Shown: positions 1-5,468, counted from the stretch's first letter. The stretch is DNA of 5,784 bases from Clostridiales bacterium (GCA_003446975.1 DMAP01000017.1:1-5784); one strand, 5' to 3'. Numbers and translations are program-made. The notes: a model not told the origin generated them from the sequence alone.

Positions 1-1887
1 CACTGTTGGTGTGCCTTCATAAATATCCCAACCCCTAGCTACATAATAGCGCTTCAAAACATCGTTTACACTCTCACGATCTAAAACTCTTCGATCAGCA
101 GTGTCATCCGCCTGTGACTCTGTATAGAATCTATCAGGATAGCTACTGTCTTCCGGTTTTTCTCCCTCCCTGACATTAAATAGTTTTTGAAGATTCCATA
201 TTCTTTCTCCAGCTTTCATAATCATTTCAGCAGTCATATCAATTCCAGTGAAAGAGGAATACAGTCTAGCTATTGCCGAAGGACCTACGGATTGCAGTAC
301 TGGGGGCCTGATGCAAAGACCGACACTGTTATATACTGATATCAAATCCTCGGACCACTTTGACATTTGTGCAATGTCGACTTGCTTTCTGTCATCGTCA
401 AATATAATATCTTTGATCTTGTCTGGCATGTCTAATGACTCATACACGGTCTTGTCGAACTCAAAAGCCTCTGTAATGTAAGGTTGTCGATTTTGATTGA
501 GCCTCAAGTTTTCAACTGGATTTCTATTTCTAAGATGGTCTCCACCTCTAATATTGGTAAGATTGCCAAAACTCCAGGTGGACCACCTTCCTCTGGGATC
601 TATCATGGGAATCTCCAAGCCTTTAACATGCATCGCATAGAACTTTGACTTGGGTATTATTTCAGATGCGTTTTTTACTCCTTCAGCTAAAATATCTCCG
701 ATTCCTTCTCTTAATGCAATTTGTTTCAATAATTTGATAACCGCGTCTTCATCTCCCCATTTCAAATCAAAACCGATATCCTCAACCTTGAGCAGTCCTC
801 TTTGGAATAGCTCCATAGCAAATGCAATGGTGGAGGCAGAGGATACCATATCCAGGCCATACCGTTGGCATAACTCTGTTATTTTCGAGATAGCAGGAAT
901 ATTATTTATATCGCATCCGGCACCAAAGCCTATGACCGGAGTGACCTCCATGTCTTTTAGGCTTAGACCTTTGTATTTGCCATCTTTTACTTCAACCCAG
1001 TGAGCGCATGCTATCGGACAAGATATACATGCCACACCTCGATTGCTATATTGCTTAACAACTTTTCGGCTCCTATTCTCCATCCAGCCTTCCGGCCGTC
1101 CAATTTGAAAATTTCGACCGGGTAATGCTCCAAAATTATAATAGGGTATGGTGGCAAGCATTGTGCCATATTCCTTAAAAGCATCGTAAAATGGTGATGC
1201 CATAATGGCGTCACTGCATGTTTTTACTTCCTTCATGAATTCTTTCGTCTTTTGAGGGCGGACGCTGCCTGTTCCCCTTACAACAATGGCTTTGAGGTTT
1301 TTAGATCCCATCACAGCACCGAGCCCTGTACGACCCCAGGCGTCGTATGGGCCATTTTGAATACTTGCAAATTTAACTCTGTTTTCACCTGCTTGTCCAA
1401 TTGAGGCGACTTGGACATTATTATCTCTTATCTCTTCTCGGATTATACTCATGGTTTCCCATGAATCAAGACCCCACAACTCACCCGCATCTTTGATGCT
1501 TATTTGGTCATTCACGATGGTTATATAGACAGGTTCCTGAGATTTGCCACGGATTATTATGCCATTGTATCCTGCATAAGCCAACTCCGCTCCCCAATAA
1601 TTCCCCGAATTTGAGGTGCCAATCAAACCTGTTATAGGTGATTTCGACGATGCTTCTACCCTGCAGGCTGTTGGCAAGCCTGTTCCTGTGAATGCTCCTA
1701 ATGAAAAACATAGAATGTTCTCTTTCCCTAGAGGATCTGCCCCGCTTGGAACTTCATCATAAATAATCTTGGATGAAATCCCTACTCCACCAAGATATGC
1801 TTTGCATATTTCCTCATCAAATGTCTTAATATCCACCCTCTTATTGCTCAAATCTACGTCAATGAAATGCATACTATATTTACCCAT
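1..1887 (-). CDS. Tungsten-dependent aldehyde:ferredoxin oxidoreductase family protein, C-terminus cut by the window edge
   Basis: The frame is open from ATG at 1887 to base 1 (629 residues, no stop). Family members bind a bis-pterin W (sometimes Mo) cofactor and one [4Fe-4S] cluster, and usually oxidise aldehydes to acids (or the reverse) with ferredoxin in the cytoplasm. Visible: an N-terminal cofactor domain with GGVGISSK (33-40), TGTGLPTACR (67-76), SPITG (83-87) and GRTGLGAVMGSKNLKAI (185-201); cluster ligands CISCPIAC (C287, C290, C294) with a distant fourth Cys, C525, in SVGLC; RYGLD (342-346), DPRG (430-433) and RGGDH (447-451). The YY..RGW..YEGTPT stretch at 614-628 is normally close to the C-terminus, so perhaps 10-20 residues are missing. 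The start is supported by GAGGTGGG five bases upstream. The start overlaps the ferredoxin stop by 8 nt, implying translational coupling. The substrate is unknown; BamB-like thioester reductases belong to the same superfamily and are not excluded. The family call is secure. Confidence 0.95.
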   Translation of the reverse strand, partial: MGKYSMHFIDVDLSNKRVDIKTFDEEICKAYLGGVGISSKIIYDEVPSGADPLGKENILCFSLGAFTGTGLPTACRVEASSKSPITGLIGTSNSGNYWGAELAYAGYNGIIIRGKSQEPVYITIVNDQISIKDAGELWGLDSWETMSIIREEIRDNNVQVASIGQAGENRVKFASIQNGPYDAWGRTGLGAVMGSKNLKAIVVRGTGSVRPQKTKEFMKEVKTCSDAIMASPFYDAFKEYGTMLATIPYYNFGALPGRNFQIGRPEGWMENRSRKVVKQYSNRGVACISCPIACAHWVEVKDGKYKGLSLKDMEVTPVIGFGAGCDINNIPAISKITELCQRYGLDMVSSASTIAFAMELFQRGLLKVEDIGFDLKWGDEDAVIKLLKQIALREGIGDILAEGVKNASEIIPKSKFYAMHVKGLEIPMIDPRGRWSTWSFGNLTNIRGGDHLRNRNPVENLRLNQNRQPYITEAFEFDKTVYESLDMPDKIKDIIFDDDRKQVDIAQMSKWSEDLISVYNSVGLCIRPPVLQSVGPSAIARLYSSFTGIDMTAEMIMKAGERIWNLQKLFNVREGEKPEDSSYPDRFYTESQADDTADRRVLDRESVNDVLKRYYVARGWDIYEGTPTV

Positions 1888-2140
1888 CTAATCCCACCTC
1901 TTCAAATTTGTTCTGAATGTCAACAATTTCTATGCAGGATGATGGGCAGATTTTAACACATTTAAAACATCGTTTGCAACTATCCAATACTTCAGCTTCA
2001 AAGTGTCCTTCCAAGTCAGATCGTTTAATGATTATAAAGCTATCGTTCAATCCATAAGCATTGTTCCATGTAATGGAGCATTCCAAAGAACACAAACTAC
2101 AACCAATACATTGTTCTGAGTATATCTTTATAGCTTTCAT
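1880..2140 (-). CDS. Dicluster 2x[4Fe-4S] ferredoxin, probable electron-transfer partner of the AOR
   Basis: This 86-residue cytoplasmic protein carries two complete four-cysteine motifs: CIGCSLCSLEC (C11, C14, C17, C21) and CKRCFKCVKICP (C55, C58, C61, C65). A ninth cysteine, C69, follows in CPSSC. The first motif is followed by Ser-Ile-Thr-Trp rather than the Pro of classical clostridial ferredoxins. That is how small electron-transfer subunits next to AOR-type, CooF or HycB enzymes look (C..C..C...CS). The 33 residues between the motifs are longer than in a classical 55-residue 2[4Fe-4S] ferredoxin. The stop overlaps the AOR start by 8 nt, so the two are very likely co-translated and form an enzyme pair. 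The start at 2140 is forced, because an in-frame TGA lies two codons upstream (2146-2144). The ribosome site is poor: the best candidate, AAAGGA at 2161-2156, is 15 bases away. Family call is secure; partnership is inferred from the overlap. Confidence 0.93.
   Translation of the reverse strand: MKAIKIYSEQCIGCSLCSLECSITWNNAYGLNDSFIIIKRSDLEGHFEAEVLDSCKRCFKCVKICPSSCIEIVDIQNKFEEVGLDG
1893..1900 (-). promoter_or_regulatory. Ribosome binding site of the AOR gene, inside the ferredoxin gene
   Basis: GAGGTGGG on the minus strand ends five bases before the AOR ATG. It lies within the last codons of the ferredoxin gene. This site fixes the AOR start at 1887 and supports coupled translation of the two subunits. 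Confidence 0.7.
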
Positions 2141-2170
2141 CGTTCAGGATATCATTCCTTTCAAGTGTTT
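2141..2170 (-). promoter_or_regulatory. Short ferredoxin leader with a distant Shine-Dalgarno site and a three-codon ORF
   Basis: Only 30 bases separate the terminator hairpin from the ferredoxin ATG. AAAGGA (2161-2156) is the only purine-rich site and is 15 bases from the start, too far for normal initiation. It directly abuts another ATG (2155-2153) that opens Met-Ile-Ser and stops at 2144. ATCCT at 2151-2147 could pair with AGGAAT in the same leader. No promoter fits in this space. Confidence 0.35.
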
Positions 2171-2201
2171 AAAAAATAGGATGTTAACCATCCTATTTTT
2201 T
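2171..2201 (-). terminator. Intrinsic terminator after the permease gene (could work in both directions)
   Basis: A perfect 13-bp stem (AAAAAATAGGATG at 2171-2183, its complement at 2189-2201) encloses a 5-base loop. The outer part is all A-T, so either strand yields a run of six or more U at the 3' side. On the minus strand it lies 56 bases after the permease stop and 30 bases before the ferredoxin start. It should therefore end or attenuate permease transcription ahead of the ferredoxin-AOR pair. Confidence 0.85.
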
Positions 2202-2213
2202 TGTCTTTAAATG

Positions 2214-2236
2214 TAACCGGGATTGTTTTCCAGCAA
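2214..2236 (+). repeat. Inverted repeat, copy A (3' side of the permease gene)
   Basis: On the plus strand this reads TAACCGGGATT, then GTT, then TTCCAGCAA. Without the GTT it is identical over 20 bases to the minus strand at 3747-3728. Both copies point inward toward the permease gene. It lies between the permease stop and the terminator, so it is in the 3' untranslated region of the permease transcript, or in the leader of a ferredoxin transcript if a promoter exists here. No flanking target-site duplication is visible. Confidence 0.8.
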
Positions 2237-2256
2237 TTCTACTATTAATACAGTTC

Positions 2257-3663
2257 TTATTTTGCCATTTCCTTTTCTTGTGCTATTCTTTGTCTTTCTT
2301 TTTTCAACTCAAGTTCTTTAGCTGCTTCAGCTTCAATTTTTGCGATTCTTTCCTTGTCAACACCAATCAGTATGAACATGACAACGCCTGCTGCTAGACC
2401 CCAAGCAGAGCCTCTGAAAGCTAAGAATATAGCCATGATACCAGCGATGCCTCTTTCTTCTTTAGTTTTTACCATGTCCATCGCGATGTATGCGCAGGCA
2501 AATCCTTGAACAACTAGAGTCAATGATAAACCAGCTGGAAGAAGTGGTCTAAGGAATGAAACGACAGGTAAAAGCATTGCGAAGAATCCCATAGTCATGA
2601 TGTAGGAGAAGATACCACCGTAGATGGAATCCATTGATTTTCTACCATGCTTGTAACGCTCAGCTATTGCAATTGTTCCACCAGCCCATAGTGGTCCGTT
2701 CAATGGTGCATAAGGTGCGAATAGACCCATAACCAAGTTTCTGAAACCTGTGATCAGGTTAGATCGGCTTGGATTAAACTCGACATACTCATCTTGTCTC
2801 ACTTCATCAGCATCCTTGATAACAACCTCTGCCAAAACGAAGTCTCCGAAAGCGATGATATAAGCAGCCGCTACCAAAGGCAAAGCTTTGACAAAATAGG
2901 ACGCCGCTGGGAAGCCTACACCGAAAATAGTATAATTCATTGCCTCTCCAAATCTAAAGTCTACAATACCACCTTGGATTGGGCCCCAAGTAATCTCTTT
3001 CAGCAAGAATCCAACCACAGCAGCTGCCAAGATACCGGGTACCATACCATATCGGCTAATCTGATTCAAAACAGGATTGTTGTTCTTGGCTGCAAGGAAC
3101 TTGAATGAGAACATGGTCAGATAACATACAGCAACACCAGTTAAAATTGTAACTTCTATGCCCTTCATGCGGCCTGCAGGTTGAATAACACTGTACACCG
3201 CAGCTATACCAGCACCAAGGATGATACCAGCACGAATAGATGCCGGAACAACTTTAATCAGTCTGTTGGCTACGCCTGTAATTCCAAGGAAAGTAAACAA
3301 TACAGCCATTGACAATTGAAGTGCTATGATTGCATGTATACGATCTACACCAGGCTCAAATCCAGCTGCATAAACCATAACCAATGGTATCGCCGGAGTG
3401 ATCCATCCAGGGAATACCGGGTCACCAAACAACGGATGCAACAGATATAGCAAACCATTCAATATCATCATTGTTAAGGCAACTTCGAACGAACATCCCA
3501 ATGTCTCTTGCACTAAAGGAATAGCGCCCATTGGTACTGCAATAAGAATCAGTCCCTGAATACCTTCAGGTATTTCAAATTTAGCATGGATAAATGGAAT
3601 TCTCAGTTTAAACAAACCAAGATTAATGAACGGTTGTTCTTGTCCAAACTCACGTCTTTTCAT
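2257..3663 (-). CDS. NCS2/SLC23-like multi-spanning permease with a charged C-terminal tail
   Basis: This 468-residue integral membrane protein has about 12-14 hydrophobic stretches (for example 34-52, 59-77, 108-128, 141-160, 168-190, 206-222, 257-279, 348-370, 376-396 and 416-434). VVPASIRAGIILGAGIAA (138-155) resembles the proline-bearing helix of NCS2 transporters. FGDFVLAEVV (272-281) places an acidic residue, E279, where NCS2 proteins carry their substrate-binding Glu in TM8. N322-G329 (NGPLWAGG) falls where the second substrate half-helix would be. The classical QH motif of TM1 is not present (IQG instead), so it is a divergent member and a purine or pyrimidine substrate should not be assumed. 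Residues 435-468 form a Lys/Glu-rich, probably helical cytoplasmic tail. The start at 3663 is supported by AGGAGG ten bases upstream. It sits between the CoA-transferase/dehydratase genes and the AOR pair, which suggests uptake of the pathway's substrate, probably a carboxylate. Membrane transporter is certain; the family is likely; the substrate is unknown. Confidence 0.75.
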   Translation of the reverse strand: MKRREFGQEQPFINLGLFKLRIPFIHAKFEIPEGIQGLILIAVPMGAIPLVQETLGCSFEVALTMMILNGLLYLLHPLFGDPVFPGWITPAIPLVMVYAAGFEPGVDRIHAIIALQLSMAVLFTFLGITGVANRLIKVVPASIRAGIILGAGIAAVYSVIQPAGRMKGIEVTILTGVAVCYLTMFSFKFLAAKNNNPVLNQISRYGMVPGILAAAVVGFLLKEITWGPIQGGIVDFRFGEAMNYTIFGVGFPAASYFVKALPLVAAAYIIAFGDFVLAEVVIKDADEVRQDEYVEFNPSRSNLITGFRNLVMGLFAPYAPLNGPLWAGGTIAIAERYKHGRKSMDSIYGGIFSYIMTMGFFAMLLPVVSFLRPLLPAGLSLTLVVQGFACAYIAMDMVKTKEERGIAGIMAIFLAFRGSAWGLAAGVVMFILIGVDKERIAKIEAEAAKELELKKERQRIAQEKEMAK

Positions 3664-3673
3664 ATGAATAATT

Positions 3674-3680
3674 CCTCCTC
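3674..3680 (-). promoter_or_regulatory. Ribosome binding site of the permease gene
   Basis: GAGGAGG on the minus strand ends ten bases before the ATG at 3663. It is close to the ideal anti-16S sequence and decides the start. Confidence 0.8.
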
Positions 3681-3727
3681 AAAATACTTATTGTTTTTAA
3701 AAAATTGATAAATCCTTGTAAAAACCC

Positions 3728-3747
3728 TTGCTGGAAAATCCCGGTTA
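3728..3747 (-). repeat. Inverted repeat, copy B (5' side of the permease gene)
   Basis: The minus strand reads TAACCGGGATT directly followed by TTCCAGCAA. This matches copy A at 2214-2236 base for base apart from copy A's extra GTT. It starts 7 bases after the cre-like site and ends 64 bases before the permease ATG, so it would be in the 5' untranslated region if the promoter is at or above the cre site. Confidence 0.8.
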
Positions 3748-3753
3748 TTACTA

Positions 3754-3767
3754 TGTTAACGTTTGCA
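3754..3767 (-). promoter_or_regulatory. Catabolite responsive element (cre), predicted CcpA site
   Basis: The minus strand TGCAAACGTTAACA fits every fixed position of the Firmicutes cre consensus TGNAANCGNWWNCA. It lies about 90 bases upstream of the permease start, in non-coding DNA, where it could block or overlap the promoter. Carbon catabolite repression of the permease is inferred from this match; no binding data are available here. Confidence 0.65.
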
Positions 3768-3794
3768 CGCTAAACTCATTCAAGTTATGCTTTT

Positions 3795-3815
3795 CAGTCA
3801 TACACAGTATGTCTG
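3795..3815. promoter_or_regulatory. Interrupted dyad CATAC-aca-GTATG, candidate operator
   Basis: CATAC (3799-3803) and GTATG (3807-3811) form a perfect 5-bp inverted repeat around ACA. After one T/T mismatch it is extended by CAG (3795-3797) and CTG (3813-3815), giving 8 of 9 symmetric pairs. Its size and symmetry suit a dimeric regulator of the GntR or LysR type, but no regulator gene is in the window. Confidence 0.45.
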
Positions 3816-3827
3816 TTCATCTATTGA

Positions 3828-3845
3828 AGATAACCCGGGTTATCT
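3828..3845. promoter_or_regulatory. 18-bp perfect palindrome centred on CCCGGG, candidate operator
   Basis: AGATAACCCGGGTTATCT is perfectly self-complementary, and its centre is unusually GC-rich for this AT-rich spacer. As RNA it could form a 7-bp stem with a CCGG loop, but no U-tract follows, so it is not an intrinsic terminator. A DNA operator for a dimeric protein is the more natural reading. Confidence 0.55.
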
Positions 3846-3862
3846 ATGGTTGCTTAAACCAT
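3846..3862. repeat. Small inverted repeat next to the 18-bp palindrome
   Basis: ATGGTT (3846-3851) and AACCAT (3857-3862) pair perfectly around a 5-base loop, directly abutting the palindrome at 3828-3845. It could be part of a structured leader RNA or a binding half-site. There is no independent support for a function. Confidence 0.35.
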
Positions 3863-3873
3863 CCCAATTGAAA

Positions 3874-3881
3874 ACCCGGGT
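3874..3881. promoter_or_regulatory. Second CCCGGG-centred palindrome
   Basis: ACCCGGGT is an 8-bp palindrome with the same core as the 18-bp palindrome. The two centres are 41 bp apart, close to four helical turns, which places both on the same DNA face. It lies 35 bases after the dehydratase stop codon. Confidence 0.35.
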
Positions 3882-3915
3882 AAACTTAAATATTGACTTT
3901 TTGTGATTCTTTTTC

Positions 3916-5385
3916 TTACTTGGTTGGGTCGTAAGTCATATTGTCTTCCAATTTGACTTTAACACCAGCTATTCTAGCTGCATCGTTTGCAAAGTCTTCA
4001 TATTTCGTAAAGGCCTTAACAACCATTTTAGCGCCATCAGCTGATCCGCCACCGTGCATACATCCAGGTACACCACCACCGATTGTCAACCATTCTACCA
4101 ATCTAGCAGTTCTTGCTCTTGATTCAGGATCACTACCTGCTGCCAAAGTATCGAGCAATTTTGCGCCATATTGTGGTGAAACAAAGTCAGCATATGAAGG
4201 CATACATCCAGTTTCAGCGATACCGCCTGCGATATCTTGCGTCATTCTTTTAACTTCATATGGAAGAGTTGCTACCTGAGTCTTGTTTAAATGTGCAAGG
4301 AATGGGTTAGGAACAAATAAGCCGGATTTGTGATTCTTGCCTTTTAGCATTGCGCCTAGACCAACACCGTATGTGATTTCATTGAGAATTGACATTTGAG
4401 TCAACTTTTCATCGAAAGTTTTCTTTGCTAATCCGTTAGCTCTTGCCATATTGATGGCTGCTCCCATCATAACATCTCCCTGTCCAGATACGCAAGCGCC
4501 TATAGCCGCTCTGTAAATAGCCGTGAAATTACCCATGATAGCACCACTATATTTGAATTCGCCATTCATGAAAACTCTGTCATTAGGTACAAATACATCT
4601 TCAAACAACAGGTATGCTTGGGTAATGTTTCCAACCTTCGGTGCATCCCAGCCTTCCTCTTCGTCCCTGTTGTCACTAGGTCTTCTTGTTTCAACGATTG
4701 TCAATCCAGGTGCATCTAATGGAACTGCTGCTGCTACGCAGAACTCTTTTTCAGATTCTTTATAGCCCATACCAGGAACCACTATAATTTCATGAGCTGC
4801 TGCAACACCGCAAATCTGAATCTTGCATCCGCTAAGAACCACGCCGTCTTCTCTAACTTCTTTTACGTGAAGGTTCAAGTCTTTGTTGTATTGTTGAGAT
4901 GGTTTTGTCGATCTGTTTCCTTTGCCATCAGTGATGCCACCAGCTAATGCCAAACAATTGTCTTCAACATACTGCATATATTTTTTTAGTCTTTCATGAT
5001 AGTTTGTGCCATATTCCTGGTCACAATCATAAGTTGCTGCCCACAATGTGTTTAATCCGGTCCAGCCTGCGCATGTGGCGCCTTGACAAGTTCCTGAATA
5101 TCTATATTGCTCTCTTTTCATATCGGCGTTAGCTACTTGGTCTTCCATCTTTGTGCAGATAGTGTTCCATCTGTGAGCTACATTTCCTGATAAGTGAGAT
5201 ACCGTTGTGAAAATGTGTTTCTTTTCTTCATCAAATGACATGTCATAAGAATGTGCCACTGAATCAATATGTAGTTTTGTTGCGGGATGAGTTGTAACGT
5301 CCTCGATTTTTTCACCCCATTTGTAGATGTTTTTCTTCATCTTTTTCATACTTTCTCTGTACTGTTCACCAGTCATTAATGCCAT
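3916..5385 (-). CDS. 4-hydroxybutyryl-CoA dehydratase (AbfD)/HpaB-superfamily flavoprotein with an altered active site
   Basis: At 489 residues it is essentially the length of Clostridium aminobutyricum AbfD (about 490) and is collinear with it. Shared blocks include DQEYGTNYH (122-130), ITDGKGNR (151-158), FVPNDRVF (265-272), DIAGG (384-388), MPSYADF (395-401) and MHGGGS (443-448). AbfD is a cytoplasmic FAD and [4Fe-4S] enzyme that dehydrates 4-hydroxybutyryl-CoA to crotonyl-CoA through a ketyl radical. Compared with AbfD as I recall it, three cluster cysteines are kept (C100, C105, C298), but the first pair is CX4C rather than CX3C. The His ligand (H292) is Tyr291, and E257, Y296, E455 and T190 become Q256, I295, G441 and C192. 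So the fold and probably FAD and CoA-ester binding are retained, but the chemistry may differ. An upstream CoA-transferase gene (83-base gap) supports a CoA-ester substrate. The start is set by AGGAGG nine bases upstream. Superfamily certain; exact reaction unknown. Confidence 0.9.
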   Translation of the reverse strand: MALMTGEQYRESMKKMKKNIYKWGEKIEDVTTHPATKLHIDSVAHSYDMSFDEEKKHIFTTVSHLSGNVAHRWNTICTKMEDQVANADMKREQYRYSGTCQGATCAGWTGLNTLWAATYDCDQEYGTNYHERLKKYMQYVEDNCLALAGGITDGKGNRSTKPSQQYNKDLNLHVKEVREDGVVLSGCKIQICGVAAAHEIIVVPGMGYKESEKEFCVAAAVPLDAPGLTIVETRRPSDNRDEEEGWDAPKVGNITQAYLLFEDVFVPNDRVFMNGEFKYSGAIMGNFTAIYRAAIGACVSGQGDVMMGAAINMARANGLAKKTFDEKLTQMSILNEITYGVGLGAMLKGKNHKSGLFVPNPFLAHLNKTQVATLPYEVKRMTQDIAGGIAETGCMPSYADFVSPQYGAKLLDTLAAGSDPESRARTARLVEWLTIGGGVPGCMHGGGSADGAKMVVKAFTKYEDFANDAARIAGVKVKLEDNMTYDPTK

Positions 5386-5394
5386 CTTTTATTT

Positions 5395-5400
5395 CCTCCT
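5395..5400 (-). promoter_or_regulatory. Ribosome binding site of the dehydratase-like gene
   Basis: AGGAGG on the minus strand is nine bases before the ATG at 5385, embedded in AAAGGAGGAAA. It is an ideal site and suggests strong translation. Confidence 0.8.
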
Positions 5401-5434
5401 TTAATATAATAGATAGTTGTGATTCTTATATAAT

Positions 5435-5458
5435 CCCGTTCTTACTTGTTTGAACAGG
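5435..5458 (-). repeat. Stem-loop in the CoA-transferase/dehydratase spacer
   Basis: Read on the minus strand, CCTGTTC (5458-5452) can pair with GAACGGG (5441-5435) across a 10-base loop, with one G-U pair. No U-run follows, so it is unlikely to terminate transcription. It might be a processing or stability element between two co-transcribed genes. Its 3' arm runs into AACGGGATTA, which resembles the CCGGGATT core of the inverted repeats around the permease gene. Confidence 0.3.
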
Positions 5459-5468
5459 TTTTATAACA

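Larger units (their letters stand above)
3664..3915 (-). promoter_or_regulatory. 252-bp regulatory region upstream of the permease gene
   Basis: This is the only long non-coding stretch, and no credible ORF lies in it. Read toward the permease it holds, in order: ACCCGGGT (3881-3874), a 6-bp hairpin ATGGTT/AACCAT (3862-3846), an 18-bp palindrome (3845-3828), a CATAC/GTATG dyad (3815-3795), a cre-like site (3767-3754), inverted repeat copy B (3747-3728) and the ribosome site. A weak promoter candidate overlaps the cre site: TTGAAT near 3785 and TAACAT near 3758, with a 19-base spacer. No intrinsic terminator with a U-tract follows the dehydratase gene, so read-through from it is possible as well. 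Confidence 0.6.

Noticed and set aside
248..481. Plus-strand ORF of 77 codons
   Set aside because: Antisense to the conserved C-terminal AOR domain and without initiation signals.
650..1003. Plus-strand ORF of 117 codons
   Set aside because: It lies wholly antisense to conserved AOR coding sequence, has no ribosome site, and its composition is that of a reverse-strand shadow.
1011..1711. Short minus-strand ORFs at 1011-1214 and 1508-1711
   Set aside because: They are out of frame inside the AOR gene, whose own frame is open and conserved throughout.
2794..3108. Plus-strand ORF of 104 codons
   Set aside because: Antisense to the permease gene, no recognisable domain and no ribosome site.
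2214..3747. Permease gene as an insertion sequence with terminal repeats
   Set aside because: There is no transposase and no target-site duplication, and copy A ends just before a normal gene terminator. Kept only as a minor alternative for the inverted repeat.
3828..3845. Palindrome as intrinsic terminator of the dehydratase-like gene
   Set aside because: No U-tract follows on the minus strand and the symmetric centre leaves only a 4-base loop; an operator fits better.
3851..3866. Possible sigma-54 promoter (minus strand TGG-N10-GC spacing)
   Set aside because: Only the GG/GC spacing fits; most of the TGGCAC and TTGCA positions do not, and the bases are better explained by the ATGGTT/AACCAT inverted repeat.
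3941..4279. Plus-strand ORF of 112 codons, with smaller ones at 4523-4765 and 4947-5132
   Set aside because: All are antisense to conserved blocks of the dehydratase-like gene; their proline- and serine-rich translation is typical of shadows.
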